Assembly: GCF_000699445.3 (NCBI RefSeq) | Contig: NC_067196.1 | Coordinates: 84,744,364-84,808,363 of the forward strand | Direction: 5' to 3' | Origin: Schistosoma haematobium | Lineage: Eukaryota > Platyhelminthes > Trematoda > Strigeidida > Schistosomatidae | DNA length: 64,000 nt | Shown: positions 27,101 to 35,103 of the stretch, one piece after another | How the letters are laid out: each line of letters starts with the position of its first letter | Position numbering within the stretch: the first letter of the stretch is position 1 | Made by a program: the position numbers and the translations under genes | Notes under the pieces: model-generated | Databases searched by the model: none | Told to the model about the DNA's origin: nothing | What the model saw: the letters and a program-made list of their open reading frames with translations, nothing else

Positions 27101-30100
27101 TCCTCTTGTCTCTCTGCTGCCAGACCTTCTGTTCACGACCAACATCATATACTAATTATGTCAATATAAGTAGCACACACCACAATACCAACCGAAGAAC
27201 GTATATACTGCACAGCTGTGGAATACGGTCTCTAAAAGTAGAATGCATGCATAGGCTACAGGTGTTTGATCATACTTATCTTCAAAGCAGTGTCTTCCTT
27301 TCGTGGTACTACCACGTAAGCAGTGTTGTATAGGTTACGTATGGGGTACTGAGCAGTGAAAAGTAATTTAGGAGAAAGTTAGAGGTGACCAATTTAAAAC
27401 TTGAAGTCACTGTCAGACAGAGCTCTGTAATGTCGACACAAACTACCTGGTTAAGGTCCGCGTAATAACTGCGACCAACGGTTGCAGATATTAGATGACA
27501 TGTCGCCAAATTGTTCACAATCGTTCAGATCTATTCATTCTTTACTTTGCTCTTAATCTTAAATTCTGGTATGTATTCATATATACCTTCCCACTCTGTT
27601 TTCTAGAATCGACGTTTACCTTTCCTTATTTTCACTAGTACTGCATTATTTCGATCTGTTTTGTTATTCATCTTGTTAATTTCATCTTATCTTACTAAAA
27701 TCATATTGTAACTTGAAACAATTAACATCTATGCTAAGCACTTATTTGATGAGACCTAACTGAATAACTTTACATTTCCCTAATCATTCTATTTCCATTT
27801 TCTATTACAGAGGAACAACATATGAAAGTGTTAAATCGACAGGTGAGATTTAGTTTATTTATTTATTTCATCACAAACTATCATATTCTTCTTTTGGTTT
27901 GTTGTTGAACAAAATAAAACAGTAAATGACTATTTATGCATAATCTAATTTCATATTTTTATAAGTCATCATATTCGTTGGGTTTGTACTACCGTTTTTT
28001 TTGTTTATTTATTTACAATTTCTCTGAATAGAAGATATGAGTTTTAATAGTCAAATAATATAATGGTAGTAGTTCTTATAAAATAGTAGTATATATATGG
28101 TGAATATTAATTGTGACACATATATTTAATTGACATGTCGCATATGCATACACCACTTCATCAGTTGAATCAGTTGCATAAAACATCACACAAATATAAT
28201 TCATAGTTGATTACAATAACGTGTACACAGTCTTTGAACGAAGCATATTCATTCTTTATCGATAAGAATTACTGTATTTGTTGTCATTATTGTTTTATTC
28301 TATGTAATACAAGATGGTTATTCATTTCTTTATATATGAGTATTCCTTCGTTATGTGCTTATAAATTTATATCGTATATCTCTCTACCTCCTAACCACCT
28401 TCTGTGGAATATAATTTTAGAATTGTTTCTCTTTAATCACTGAATAATCAAATCAGATCTTCAAAGGATTTGGCTTTCATGAAATACTTTCTTTTTCACA
28501 AAAATCACTAACCGACTTAGTAATTTCTTAGACATTTGTTTTTCTTCGAGGAATTTAGATTTAGATCTCTGGTTGGATTGTGGTTTTTCTCAACGTTTTG
28601 ACACCAATTTTATTTTTTAATTTTAACGAGTTTTATCAAAGAATGATGGATTTTTCCGACTGCCTGATGTATGGTAAAGGATTCATTATTTCTATTTCAT
28701 ATTTTTTATGGACGAATTGTATAAGGCCACTAGGTAAAAATGGAAGTCGTTTGATAAAGTAGTGAATCCCCATCAACTCAGGTGGTCGAGACATCTAGTA
28801 CGTAATGTTTTGCCTAGCCACTCCTTACCTCGATTATTTTCGTACTCTGGCATAATATTAAATCGAAGGAAAGCTAGAGGTGTCCTTTTTAGAGATATAC
28901 CATCAGTGTGTAAAGTTATTGTCGGGCTGGGCCGTTTTATCTTGTTCTAACTACTGAGTTGGGGTCCTTGCTGTTTGAGACTTTATGTGATATAAATATC
29001 TCCCAACGGCTCAAATGTATTCACTCTTTGTTTTACTTCTTTAATTGTTTTATTATTTCAATCCCAGGAATTCGTTCTTCTCAATTCATTATCTGCGCTT
29101 AGTGTTTACTACAAGTGATACTATTACTGCTTTCATCGCTACATTAGTATTTGTCATTATAATTCCGTCTCGTTTTATTGCTATGTAGTTTGATAACTTG
29201 AACCAATTTACTTGTATGTCAGGTTCTACGTTGTGTTATGATTAACTGACTTGTTGTAAGTGACAATTTAAACAAAAAAAAGTATTTTATTATTCGATAT
29301 ATTAAAAATTCATTGTAATGATGTTTTCTTTTTATTTCTCTTCTTCATAAATATGGTTTGTTTTCTGATCCTATATTGTGCTAACTTATATTATAACATA
29401 ATGCTTCGTATTACGGGCGTATCTTCGTTTGTGTGTGTGTGTGTGTACATAATCATAATTTTCCATTTATTTTGTGATATTCTTTCCTACACTCGATCGG
29501 AATTTTACTTGACCATGATAAATTATTCCCAAGATGTTTCACCTTTGTATAGATCAGATCGAAACAGCTCAACTCAAGCGCTCATCTACTATACATCGTT
29601 TAATAACATCAGCTTTACGAAATATGATGTGCGGTGTCCATCCGAAGTCCAAAGTTGTAACGGTACATACTCAAGAAAAAGCTCATATTCTAGTTCACCA
29701 TCAAAACAGCCTTATGCGATTAGAAGTAAATTGGGATCCAATTCCTCCAACATTACGCCAATCACAAAAATGCCGAACCGGTACCGTAGTACGGGCGAAC
29801 TCAATCGAAGGATCTCCACTCCAGAATCATCAATTTTTACCATGTCGTCTGAAAATGATCAAGGACCAATTACAGGAAATAATTACAGTAGAAGATTTAA
29901 ACCACAATCCGGATACAGATCTACCGCTTTAATATCTTCATTTAATAATAATAATAATCAACGTATCCTACATTTGTACGATATATTAGCAGCTGATATT
30001 GAACGTACACCTAGTCAAATTAGTTTCAGTACATCAAGTTCAAGTGATAAATATTCAAATATTGCTGATAAATACACTAATGATAGTCAGAATAATCTAT

Positions 30101-30678
30101 CATCACCACTTAACAAATCATCTTATTATGACCATAATTTATTACAAATAGTCACTAATCAAACAAAATCATGTGGTATTATACAAAATAGTCATGAAAT
30201 ACCATCGTATCAAGTTGATACTTCTCTTTTTAATTCACAAGTACTTCCGTCAAACATTGATAAAAATAATAATAGTGATAATAATAATACATTAAAAATA
30301 AGTGATGAATCGTCTGATTTGATAAACAATATTAAAAAGAGACAATCTAATCGACTCAGTCAGATTGATTGTGCTTCATTAGAGAAATTCATGAATGATG
30401 CTTCTTCAACACTCTCCTCTCCCATCTACGATCCTTATGGGATGGCATTTAAAATTCCTAGTTGGTCATCATCACCTTCTACAACTGCATATCACCGTAA
30501 TCATCACCAACCATATAATCGTCGTCGTCCTCTACCAGCCCTAATTACTGATAAACAGCAAGATTGTCCAGTTCCTTCTTCACGTAATTCTATCAAATCA
30601 TCTGGAAGTATATCACGACCTGTCCCGATACTTAGTGAATCATTTATAAGAAAGCGTCAATGTCGAAAAGTGAATTGA
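373..30678 (+). CDS. PIP5K1: Type I phosphatidylinositol-4-phosphate 5-kinase gene (3' half, multi-exon)
   Basis: This is the span of a spliced gene; introns are included in the coordinates. The family phosphorylates phosphatidylinositol 4-phosphate on the 5-hydroxyl to make PI(4,5)P2 at the plasma membrane. Seen in sequence: exons that join in phase and encode [13 protein letters not shown] (catalytic loop), [34 protein letters not shown] (IID replaces the DFG of protein kinases) and [10 protein letters not shown]...[17 protein letters not shown] (activation loop and end of the catalytic domain). The glutamate in KKMEH is the residue known to favour PI4P in type I enzymes; type II enzymes have alanine there. 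A 100-plus-residue Ser/Asn-rich insert separates MDYSLL from TAMESI, in the variable linker of the family. N-lobe exons must lie left of the window. The C-terminal tail is uncertain: see the separate exon entries. Confidence 0.9.
2365..3400 (+). mobile_element. LINE-B 3' fragment (reverse-transcriptase end and 3' UTR), interrupted
   Basis: Frames broken by stops and shifts still show a C-terminal block typical of these reverse transcriptases: [10 protein letters not shown], then [20 protein letters not shown], an RRAVF-like block, and after an interruption KKAR-GGQTKT and a GMDHLGS-like piece. The end at 3310-3400 (TGTGCTAACGG...GTTCTACGTTGT) recurs at 8700, 29190 and 34290-34490, which marks it as a shared 3' UTR. 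It is decayed and not functional. Confidence 0.6.
2556..2954. mobile_element. LTR-like insertion inside LINE-B (possible solo LTR)
   Basis: About 399 bp interrupting the LINE between its GVG-like codons and KKAR codons. It begins TGTTGGGGAC and ends GCTTCAACCA, giving TG...CA ends, and contains TATATATACG, a TATA-like motif. It is richer in G/C than its surroundings. No clean target duplication is visible, so a solo LTR is likely but not proven. Short open frames here are probably chance. Confidence 0.4.
4205..4253 (+). CDS. PIP5K1: PIP5K exon: variable linker, part 1
   Basis: 49 nt after a T-rich tract ending TTTAG, followed by GTAGGT. Entered in phase 0 it reads [16 protein letters not shown] and leaves in phase 1. 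It is in the position of the poorly conserved linker between the MDYSLL loop and the TAMESI block, so sequence identity alone does not prove it. Phase agreement with both neighbours does support it. Confidence 0.8.
4990..5490. repeat. Unclassified GC-richer block with CCAAT inverted repeat
   Basis: A segment richer in G/C than the intron around it. It contains TTATCCAATCAG at 5233-5244 and its exact reverse complement at 5301-5312, giving a 12-bp perfect inverted repeat with CCAAT/ATTGG cores. Family unknown; an old LTR or promoter-bearing element is possible. Confidence 0.35.
5832..6258 (+). CDS. PIP5K1: PIP5K exon: Ser/Asn-rich linker plus TAMESI block
   Basis: 427 nt, entered in phase 1 after ATAAACAG and left in phase 2 at GTATGT. 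It starts [19 protein letters not shown], runs through a Ser/Asn/Gly-rich, presumably disordered stretch, and ends with [18 protein letters not shown] and an acidic segment to LIP. TAMESI is a conserved PIP5K block; human type I enzymes have TAMESIQG here. The poorly conserved insert is longer than in vertebrate enzymes. The last codon, CC|A, is completed by the next exon. Confidence 0.92.
6531..7085 (-). mobile_element. LINE-A (RTE-like) 3' end, antisense
   Basis: Begins at the low-coordinate side with CTTACTTATACTTGTAAC, the reverse of the GTAAGTAAG-type tail seen in LINE-A copies at 47050 and 61030. The minus strand encodes degenerate versions of the C-terminal RRWKWIGH region. 5'-truncated and decayed, lying in a kinase intron. 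Confidence 0.65.
7505..7600 (-). repeat. Hammerhead-SINE head remnant
   Basis: The reverse strand resembles the tRNA-like head of the SINE family at 44556 and 48058 (GGTTTGATC as B-box remnant, TTAAGCGTTCGCC). The ribozyme part is absent. Confidence 0.45.
8264..8396 (+). CDS. PIP5K1: PIP5K exon: GGIPAR, IID motif and start of activation loop
   Basis: 133 nt: one base completing a proline codon, then 44 codons ending in phase 0 before GTAAGT. It reads [20 protein letters not shown], then [20 protein letters not shown] and VADG. Human PIP5K1 has GGIPARNSKGERLLLYIG and [21 protein letters not shown], so the match is close and colinear. The aspartate of V-I-D is the metal-binding DFG-equivalent. 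The lysine pair and glutamate of KKMEH are activation-loop residues for membrane contact and PI4P choice. Confidence 0.96.
8397..9798 (+). other. Intron with LINE 3' UTR scrap
   Basis: GTAAGT donor, CTAG acceptor. A short stretch at about 8700-8780 (TGTGCTAATGG...TTCTACGTTGT) matches the 3' untranslated end of the LINE fragments near 3310-3400, 29190-29265 and 34290-34490. No gene seen. Confidence 0.7.
9799..9886 (+). CDS. PIP5K1: PIP5K exon: end of kinase domain
   Basis: 88 nt after CTAG, entered in phase 0 and left in phase 1 at GTAAGT. It reads [18 protein letters not shown] then [11 protein letters not shown]. Human type I has DTVSVHRPGFYAERFQRF followed by MCNTVFKKI, so this is the last conserved block of the catalytic domain. 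Everything downstream is the isoform-variable C-terminal tail. Confidence 0.94.
10150..10320 (-). repeat. GC-rich repeat R3, antisense partial
   Basis: Reverse complement of part of the 11045-11520 repeat: shares the blocks CCGGACATTCGCTTTT, CTGCC/GGCAG, and GAGAGCATTTGGAGAGGGAG. The overlapping open frame at 10001-10393 is a by-product of the higher G/C content. Confidence 0.6.
11045..11520 (+). repeat. GC-rich dispersed repeat R3, longest copy
   Basis: Starts CCCAAATGCCCTGGTACGGC and ends in an A-rich tail (AAAATAAATAAAGAAAAAAT), suggesting a retroposed sequence. Related copies are at 10150-10320 (minus) and 37890-38205 (plus). Several overlapping open frames of 60-160 codons on both strands fall here, but none is shared between copies, so I treat it as a repeat, perhaps a LINE 5' region or SINE-like unit, and not a gene. 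Confidence 0.65.
11933..11977. repeat. (TA)n microsatellite
   Basis: Uninterrupted TA repeat of about 22 units inside the large intron. Confidence 0.95.
12513..12557. repeat. (TA)n microsatellite
   Basis: Uninterrupted TA repeat of about 22 units, the second within 600 bp. Confidence 0.95.
13560..13760 (+). repeat. Degenerate hammerhead-SINE
   Basis: Carries a B-box-like GGTCCTGAGTTTGACAC and the tail CTATACTAGAACGAAACAGC then CCATTGCTTTCTAG, matching the family core (CATACTAGGACGAAACGGCC) with mutations. The CTGAnGA strand of the ribozyme is lost. Confidence 0.55.
14690..14800 (+). repeat. Degenerate hammerhead-SINE tail
   Basis: Retains GGAACGGCCGTTCAGTACC and CCAGGTTTTAAATGGTAG with CTCAAGAGTCTC where the core CTGAGGAGTCCC should be. 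Inactive by sequence. Confidence 0.55.
15180..15415 (-). mobile_element. GIY-YIG-type C-terminal remnant of a retroelement
   Basis: Minus-strand frame of 76 codons reads [10 protein letters not shown], then [20 protein letters not shown] and [13 protein letters not shown]. The pattern SSIAxHxIExxH...RxxEALxIxxxKP is the C-terminal nuclease-tail pattern I associate with Penelope-like and related schistosome retroelements. No start or full domain. It abuts the LINE fragment that follows. Confidence 0.5.
15416..16575 (-). mobile_element. LINE-A (RTE-like) 5' part with endonuclease domain
   Basis: Read on the minus strand from 16575 down: a 5' leader, then [59 protein letters not shown], and after a shift [20 protein letters not shown]. 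This is the APE-type endonuclease of the RTE/BovB-like clade: GDLNAK holds a conserved Asp/Asn pair, and the SPDHxxxNQID block holds catalytic residues. Broken into several frames and inserted antisense in the kinase intron. It supplies the endonuclease part that the 55284-57690 copy lacks. Confidence 0.8.
18707..18766 (+). CDS. PIP5K1: Probable PIP5K tail exon (60 nt, phase 1-1)
   Basis: Follows a T-rich tract ending TTTCTAG and ends at GTGCGT. Entered in phase 1, as the previous exon requires, it reads [20 protein letters not shown] plus one base. Entered in phase 2 it would hit a stop at once. At 60 nt it can be included or skipped without changing frame. No homology to a named domain is recognised. 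The call rests on splice signals and phase. Confidence 0.65.
20747..20761 (+). CDS. Candidate 15-nt microexon
   Basis: CTCAAGCAGCTGTTG lies between GTATAG and GTAAGT. In phase 1 it would add five residues (AQAAV when preceded by G) and keep phase 1. Schistosomes are known for genes with tiny symmetric exons. The acceptor has a poor pyrimidine tract, so this is a suggestion only. Confidence 0.3.
21049..21139. repeat. Compound microsatellite (CT)n(ATCT)n(AT)n
   Basis: CT from 21049 to about 21080, ATCT units to about 21112, then AT to 21139. The smooth change of unit suggests growth by successive mutation and slippage. Confidence 0.95.
22859..23060 (-). mobile_element. LINE-A 3' end, antisense, decayed
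   Basis: Matches the antisense 3' region seen at 42229 and 55284 (TTACCCCTCTTGAGGCATAG, then GACCAGGAATCTCCAACTTG). The reading frame is not open. Confidence 0.5.
26195..26365 (+). repeat. Degenerate hammerhead-SINE
   Basis: TGTGCACTGCTTAAGAGTCC followed by CATATTAGAACGAAATCACTG keeps the family layout; CTTAAGA replaces the CTGAnGA core. Inactive by sequence. Confidence 0.55.
27040..27310. repeat. Dispersed repeat R4, copy 1
   Basis: Shares with 41810-42000 the blocks CTTCATTGTTCTTGCATTTT, CTGCTGCCA and TGTCAATATAAGTAGCACAC. Family not identified. Its open frame at 26995-27333 is not conserved between copies. Confidence 0.55.
27811..27842 (+). CDS. PIP5K1: PIP5K 32-nt frame-switching exon (predicted)
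   Basis: Strong splice signals: a long pyrimidine tract ending TTTTCTATTACAG before it and CAG|GTGAGA after it. Its 32-nt length is not a multiple of three. Entered in phase 1, as exons 9799-9886 and 18707-18766 require, it reads [11 protein letters not shown] and leaves in phase 0, so the last exon is then read from ATG at 29534. Entered in phase 2 it reads [10 protein letters not shown] and joins the other frame, but no upstream exon with that phase was found. Its inclusion or skipping would decide which tail the kinase gets. Confidence 0.6.
27843..29533 (+). other. Intron with LINE 3' fragment
   Basis: GTGAGA donor; acceptor TTCCCAAG just before 29534. Holds a decayed LINE reverse-transcriptase end and 3' UTR (28740-29265) and a short GT run near 29430-29448. 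The open frame upstream of 29534 in the same frame as the long tail passes through this GT run and is most likely intronic. Confidence 0.6.
28740..29265 (+). mobile_element. LINE-B 3' fragment
   Basis: A 62-codon frame gives [20 protein letters not shown] and RRKARGVL, a worn form of the HRLRWLGHVLRM...KKARGG block of reverse-transcriptase C-termini. It is followed by the same 3' UTR ending GTCAGGTTCTACGTTGTG seen in the 2365-3400 copy. Confidence 0.55.
29534..29932 (+). CDS. PIP5K1: Overlapping alternative tail frame (132 codons)
   Basis: The same DNA in the +1 frame relative to the long tail is open for 132 codons from ATG at 29534 to TAA at 29930-29932. It begins [18 protein letters not shown] and ends [13 protein letters not shown]. 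Unlike the long tail, it is not low-complexity. It is the frame obtained if the 32-nt exon is included from phase 1. No known domain is recognised. Which frame is used, or whether both are, cannot be settled from the sequence. Confidence 0.5.
   Translation: MFHLCIDQIETAQLKRSSTIHRLITSALRNMMCGVHPKSKVVTVHTQEKAHILVHHQNSLMRLEVNWDPIPPTLRQSQKCRTGTVVRANSIEGSPLQNHQFLPCRLKMIKDQLQEIITVEDLNHNPDTDLPL
29534..30678 (+). CDS. PIP5K1: PIP5K last exon, long Ser/Asn-rich tail frame
   Basis: Open frame with codons at 29533 modulo 3, stop TGA at 30676-30678. It starts [13 protein letters not shown] when the D codon is completed by a G from a phase-1 exon. It is polar and low in complexity (runs of N and S, basic RRRP and RKRQCRK near the end), with no recognised domain; tails of type I PIP5Ks are generally disordered. 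An open frame of about 1.1 kb is strong coding evidence in such AT-rich DNA. A rough hand count gives about a third G/C at third positions up to 29932 and clearly less afterwards. Confidence 0.75.
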
Positions 30679-33094
30679 AAATCTCCCAACAGAATAATAG
30701 AATCTAAACAAAATGTACTTGTACATAGTATGTAATTCTTTTTTTAAAAACAACAAGTAGAAATGATCTATTTTGTACGATACCATAAGCCAACATCTGC
30801 GAATCAATTGTATTTACGACCATTACTATTTTTCTAATTCTCAAGTACACTTAGCATATAACTATACATATAGTATAATTAAGTACTCTCGGTGAGCTCT
30901 CAAGCACTAATGTTTATAAGTTATTCTGTGTGTATGACTTAATAATTGCGTTATCTTTCATCATCCCCTTTTCAACACTATATTTCATAATGTGTACTCA
31001 CTCACTCATTTACATGGAATTACTCACCACTATGTGTTGTTGAATTAAATGCTCTTTTATTTTCTGTTCACTAATTTCCACATCCTCAACTATTATTGTT
31101 TATTGAGATTGCATGGTTTGCATAGAGTGTATTATTAATATAGTTATTTTTATTATTTTTTGATTAATATTGGTGACAGATATTTGATAAATAACCAGCG
31201 CTTGAGTATTATGACCTACAACACTGGGTCTTCTAGTTTTTATTTTTACGAAAAAACATTGTTTGGATCCTGCGTCTAATCGAACTAATGAAAGCTTTTT
31301 CTGTTTGCATATAACTACCTCTCTTATCAGATAATAGCCTTAATGAATCTGTTAGTTTGATTTTAATATCTCCTATATATTCAAAATATAAATGCGCGTA
31401 GTCAGCTTTAAGTTTCGCTATTCGTATATATATGTGTGTATGTGTATAGGAATTCGTGTCTCATACCGCCGCTCAAACCAAAGTAGATAGAACTAACTAA
31501 GTACCTACATGATTGTTGAAACTCTGGCAACTTTAACCACTTTTCTGTTTCGCTTTAGCGTAATAATAATGAATTTAATTTGTGTACATACAATATGAGT
31601 CAGTCATAGTCCCTATAAGTCAGTAGTAACATCTTAGACTATGAGGCTGAGTGAACTGAGTTAAAATTGCACTATGAGCTTCACTTCCATGAATAATTAA
31701 ATGATATAATTAAACGAATAGTGTAAAACAATAACTTTTAAAGCTACCTTACAAATAATTATTCTTTACATTTTTATTTCATAATTGATAGACACATAGA
31801 CTATTGTATTTTTATATTTTTGTAGTTCTGAGCTTTTATTTGATCTATAAATCACTACCATGTCTTATTTTTTTCGAATGTATCATCAATTAATTGTTTC
31901 CTAATTACTCTGATTTTATATCACTTTATAACTAAGTTGTGTATGCTTAGTAATTTCCTCATTGTTGGTGTACTGTCAGACATTTCAAGTATGTTATTGT
32001 ATGAGTTTCCAGCCATTATTGAATTGAGTACAACAGAGGACTGATGTGGTTTTATCTTCGTCTTCTGATCGGACACTGTGTTATAAAGGTGCTCAAGAGC
32101 CAATAAGCGTTAATGTCTTGCTTTTTATTTATTGGTCTATATATCAGTTGATAAATAGGCCATCTGTCCTACTAACAGTACAGGTAGATGAACTAATCGA
32201 TAGTTAGACTGGAGAGAAATCGAACAACTAATTTCCTGTTATTACGGCCCGATCACACGGGATCTAGTACAAGCAAGTCTGTTTTCATCCTGCGTAACCT
32301 TAATCGTGGAGTGTATTCTGCCAACTATCTCCAGTCACCTTACATACAAATAGAGTAAATACTTTCAATCACAAATTGACAAATCAAAATTATTAGCTAC
32401 ACTAATGCATAGATTGTTTCGGATTCGGTGACCAGTATTAAAGCATCTTAACTGATCATAATATTTATACGAATATTCGTCAAGATTAGAACGAATAGTT
32501 TGACAGAAATTGGGCGCCGAGTAAAGAGAATTTTCGGAAAATTAGAAAGTAGTTTCATCGATCTAGTTTTATCTAATCAGCTGATCTAATCAATCTACTC
32601 AAAATAAATTACCTTGTTAAATTTAGAAAGTAAGAAAATTGGTTATTTTGAAGATTGATTTTATCGACTATTTAATGTAAATATTTGTTAAACTCACTTT
32701 ATGTATGATAATATTACAATCATCATTGAAATCTAAATAAACTGATTTATCGTGCTAAAAAGACTTATTGGTCTATTGAATGTTACCAGTTGGTCATCAA
32801 TAAATCCTGGTGACTCTGATGTACGGAAACGTCAGTCTGTACATCACTCAAGTTATAATGGAGTTACTCATCTACAATATGAAAATGCATTATAGTTGTT
32901 GAACATAATTCTATGTCCTAAAAAGAAATGATGTAAACAGTTGTTCAATCCACTGTATTTGTAAGGTTTTGTATTTCCATATTGTTTATATTCTGTATTG
33001 CTACTGATCAGTTTCTTTTAAAATATGTATATGCTGGTCGAATTACTTCGATTTTATTACTTAGTTGTGAGTTTTATTGAAGTTATATTCATGC

Positions 33095-33250
33095 TGACGA
33101 TGGAATCCAAGGCTCCCGTTTCCTTCTGTTCAGGACTTGTTAGCTGGATGTAGGTGCACCTCAGTGTTGATGTCTACATTAAGATATGGACCCCAATACC
33201 TGTCGCTTGATACACCTACAAGTCATTCAGTAAGCTACTGACTTCAAATG
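33095..33250 (-). repeat. Sm-alpha-type SINE remnant
   Basis: The reverse strand keeps ACATCCAGCTAACAAGTCC, AAGGAAACGGGAGCC and TGGATTCC, the layout of the Sm-alpha hammerhead, but CTGATGA has become CTAACAA. Inactive by sequence. Confidence 0.55.
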
Positions 33251-34289
33251 GCCATGGACTTTTGTAGTAAACGTAAATTTCGTTCGTAAGCGTTTTTATT
33301 TTCATTTATGTTAAGGATTCAAATGCCAACCGCTAGCCAATTTTAATTAATCCCCTTTCTAATCGTTTGCTGTTGTTGTTATGATTAGATTATGATTACT
33401 ATCATTTTGACTACAGTAGTTCTGCTTTTATTGTTTTCATTTGCTTTATTGAAACATGGAATGATACACTGTATGTTATATCATTGTTATTATCTGTCCA
33501 GCCATTTATTTCATTTGTAAGTACTTTAATATTCCTTATTTTTATCCAGTGTGTTAAAGACTACTGGGATTGATCTCCCTCACTATTGAGAAGAGTCAAA
33601 CACTTATAAATCTTACTCCAGAATTATACTCTAGATTTGGCTCTTAATTTATATTACGATAATATTTTAACTTGCTAGTTATCCAGATTTTTTAAATCAC
33701 ACACATACAATACACCTTATAAATGAACCTGTTATTACTTGTGTAGTTTGAGCGATTTGTTAAGCTTTGATGTTATGCTGCATCATTGGTGCCTATCCCG
33801 GATTAAAGTAGCAGATAATTTGCCTTATTTCAAACAAATAAGACATACTATTGTTATAAAACATACAAATAATTTCTTTCGCTTCTCGACTCTGTCCCAT
33901 ATAATTGATTTCTATGTATTAGTGAAACTACATCACAATGATTAGCTGTATGCATTCACATTAAGTTCTATTCTATGGTTCACTTAGTTTATTACTGATT
34001 GTTCCTCGGTAAGCGTCTCTGAATTTCAACTCAGGACTCTTAATTACTTCAGACATTTTTTTTATACAAAAAGAATACACTTCTATTGGTTAGTATTTTG
34101 ATTAGTATATTTTTACTAAACTAGTAACATCATTCACTGGTTGTAATACTAGAGAACAGTGATTAGATGTTTTATCCATCATTATTTAATATTTTCCATG
34201 TGGAATTTACCACTTTCTAACCGTATACTTGTAAATATGAATTACTAATAATGAAAATTATTCATTCTAGTTATTTATATTTTTTGTCT

Positions 34290-34490
34290 TAAAACAACCA
34301 TATTGTGTTGGTCCTACGTTGTAGCTGACTGTTTTATATTACTGACATATGTTATTGTTAGTTTATCTGCCTCTACCACTAAGGGATTTGAATCGACAAC
34401 TGCATCTCTGTGCTAATATGGTATGGCAACTCGAACTGATGTACGTACGTACGAAGTTCTACGTTGTTACTTCCTGATTGACTCTCTGAG
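34290..34490 (+). repeat. LINE-B 3' UTR scraps
   Basis: Two adjacent pieces, TGTTGGTCCTACGTTGTAGC and GTGCTAATATGGTATGGCAA...GTTCTACGTTGTTAC, match the common LINE-B 3' end. A short GTAC repeat lies between. Confidence 0.5.
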
Positions 34491-35075
34491 TTAGGCAGTT
34501 TTGTCATGAAGATGCACTAGAGACTCGATAAAGACATCATACATATATCCTTAATAGTCTACAAAACTGTATTTGATTGTCCTAATTAATTTGAATATGT
34601 ATATTTGTTAAATTTCTTTTTGATAGATTTACGTTCTCTAAACTAGTTGGTTGAATTAGTCATTATTACTCTGAACATAAACATCACCAGAACAAACCTG
34701 ACACCATATTTATTTTGATTACTTTTAACTATACAATCACTGATAGGGAAAGTTTTGACAATAACCAATCATATTTAATGTTAACCATGGTATAGGTTAG
34801 TTATAGATGCAGGGATTTTATTAACTCACTTTTATAATACGTTTGTGCTGATTGAAGTTGTCTAGAAAGATAATGAAAGCTTCGCTGTTAAACTAATCAA
34901 GTTCTGAGGACGTAACTCTTCTGAAAAAATTCTTTTGATCTACAACTCTCCACCAACTCAAAAATGAAATTTAAGTACTTCAACTCGACATTATATTCCC
35001 TTTTTGCACCCACATTCCAGATGTCTTGGTTGTATACACAATATAACATAATGGTGTTAGGCTATGTACGCTCTG

Positions 35076-35103
35076 GTGTGTGTGTGTGTGTGTGTGTGTG
35101 TGT
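35076..35103. repeat. (GT)n microsatellite
   Basis: About 14 GT units in AT-rich intergenic DNA. Confidence 0.95.

Larger units (their letters stand above)
18767..27810 (+). other. Large intron with microsatellites and TE scraps
   Basis: Contains the candidate microexon, a compound CT/ATCT/AT microsatellite (21049-21139), a tRNA-like promoter scrap near 21957-22040 (ATAGCTCAGTGATAACG), another decayed repeat at about 22600-22740, an antisense LINE 3' end (22859-23060), a SINE remnant (26195-26365) and a dispersed repeat (27040-27310). No other gene supported. Confidence 0.65.

Noticed and set aside
29353..29533. ATG at 29353 as start of a separate 441-residue protein
   Set aside because: The first 60 codons cross a GT microsatellite and an AT-rich tract that look intronic. 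The kinase exon phases and the AG at 29532-29533 explain the frame from 29534 without it.
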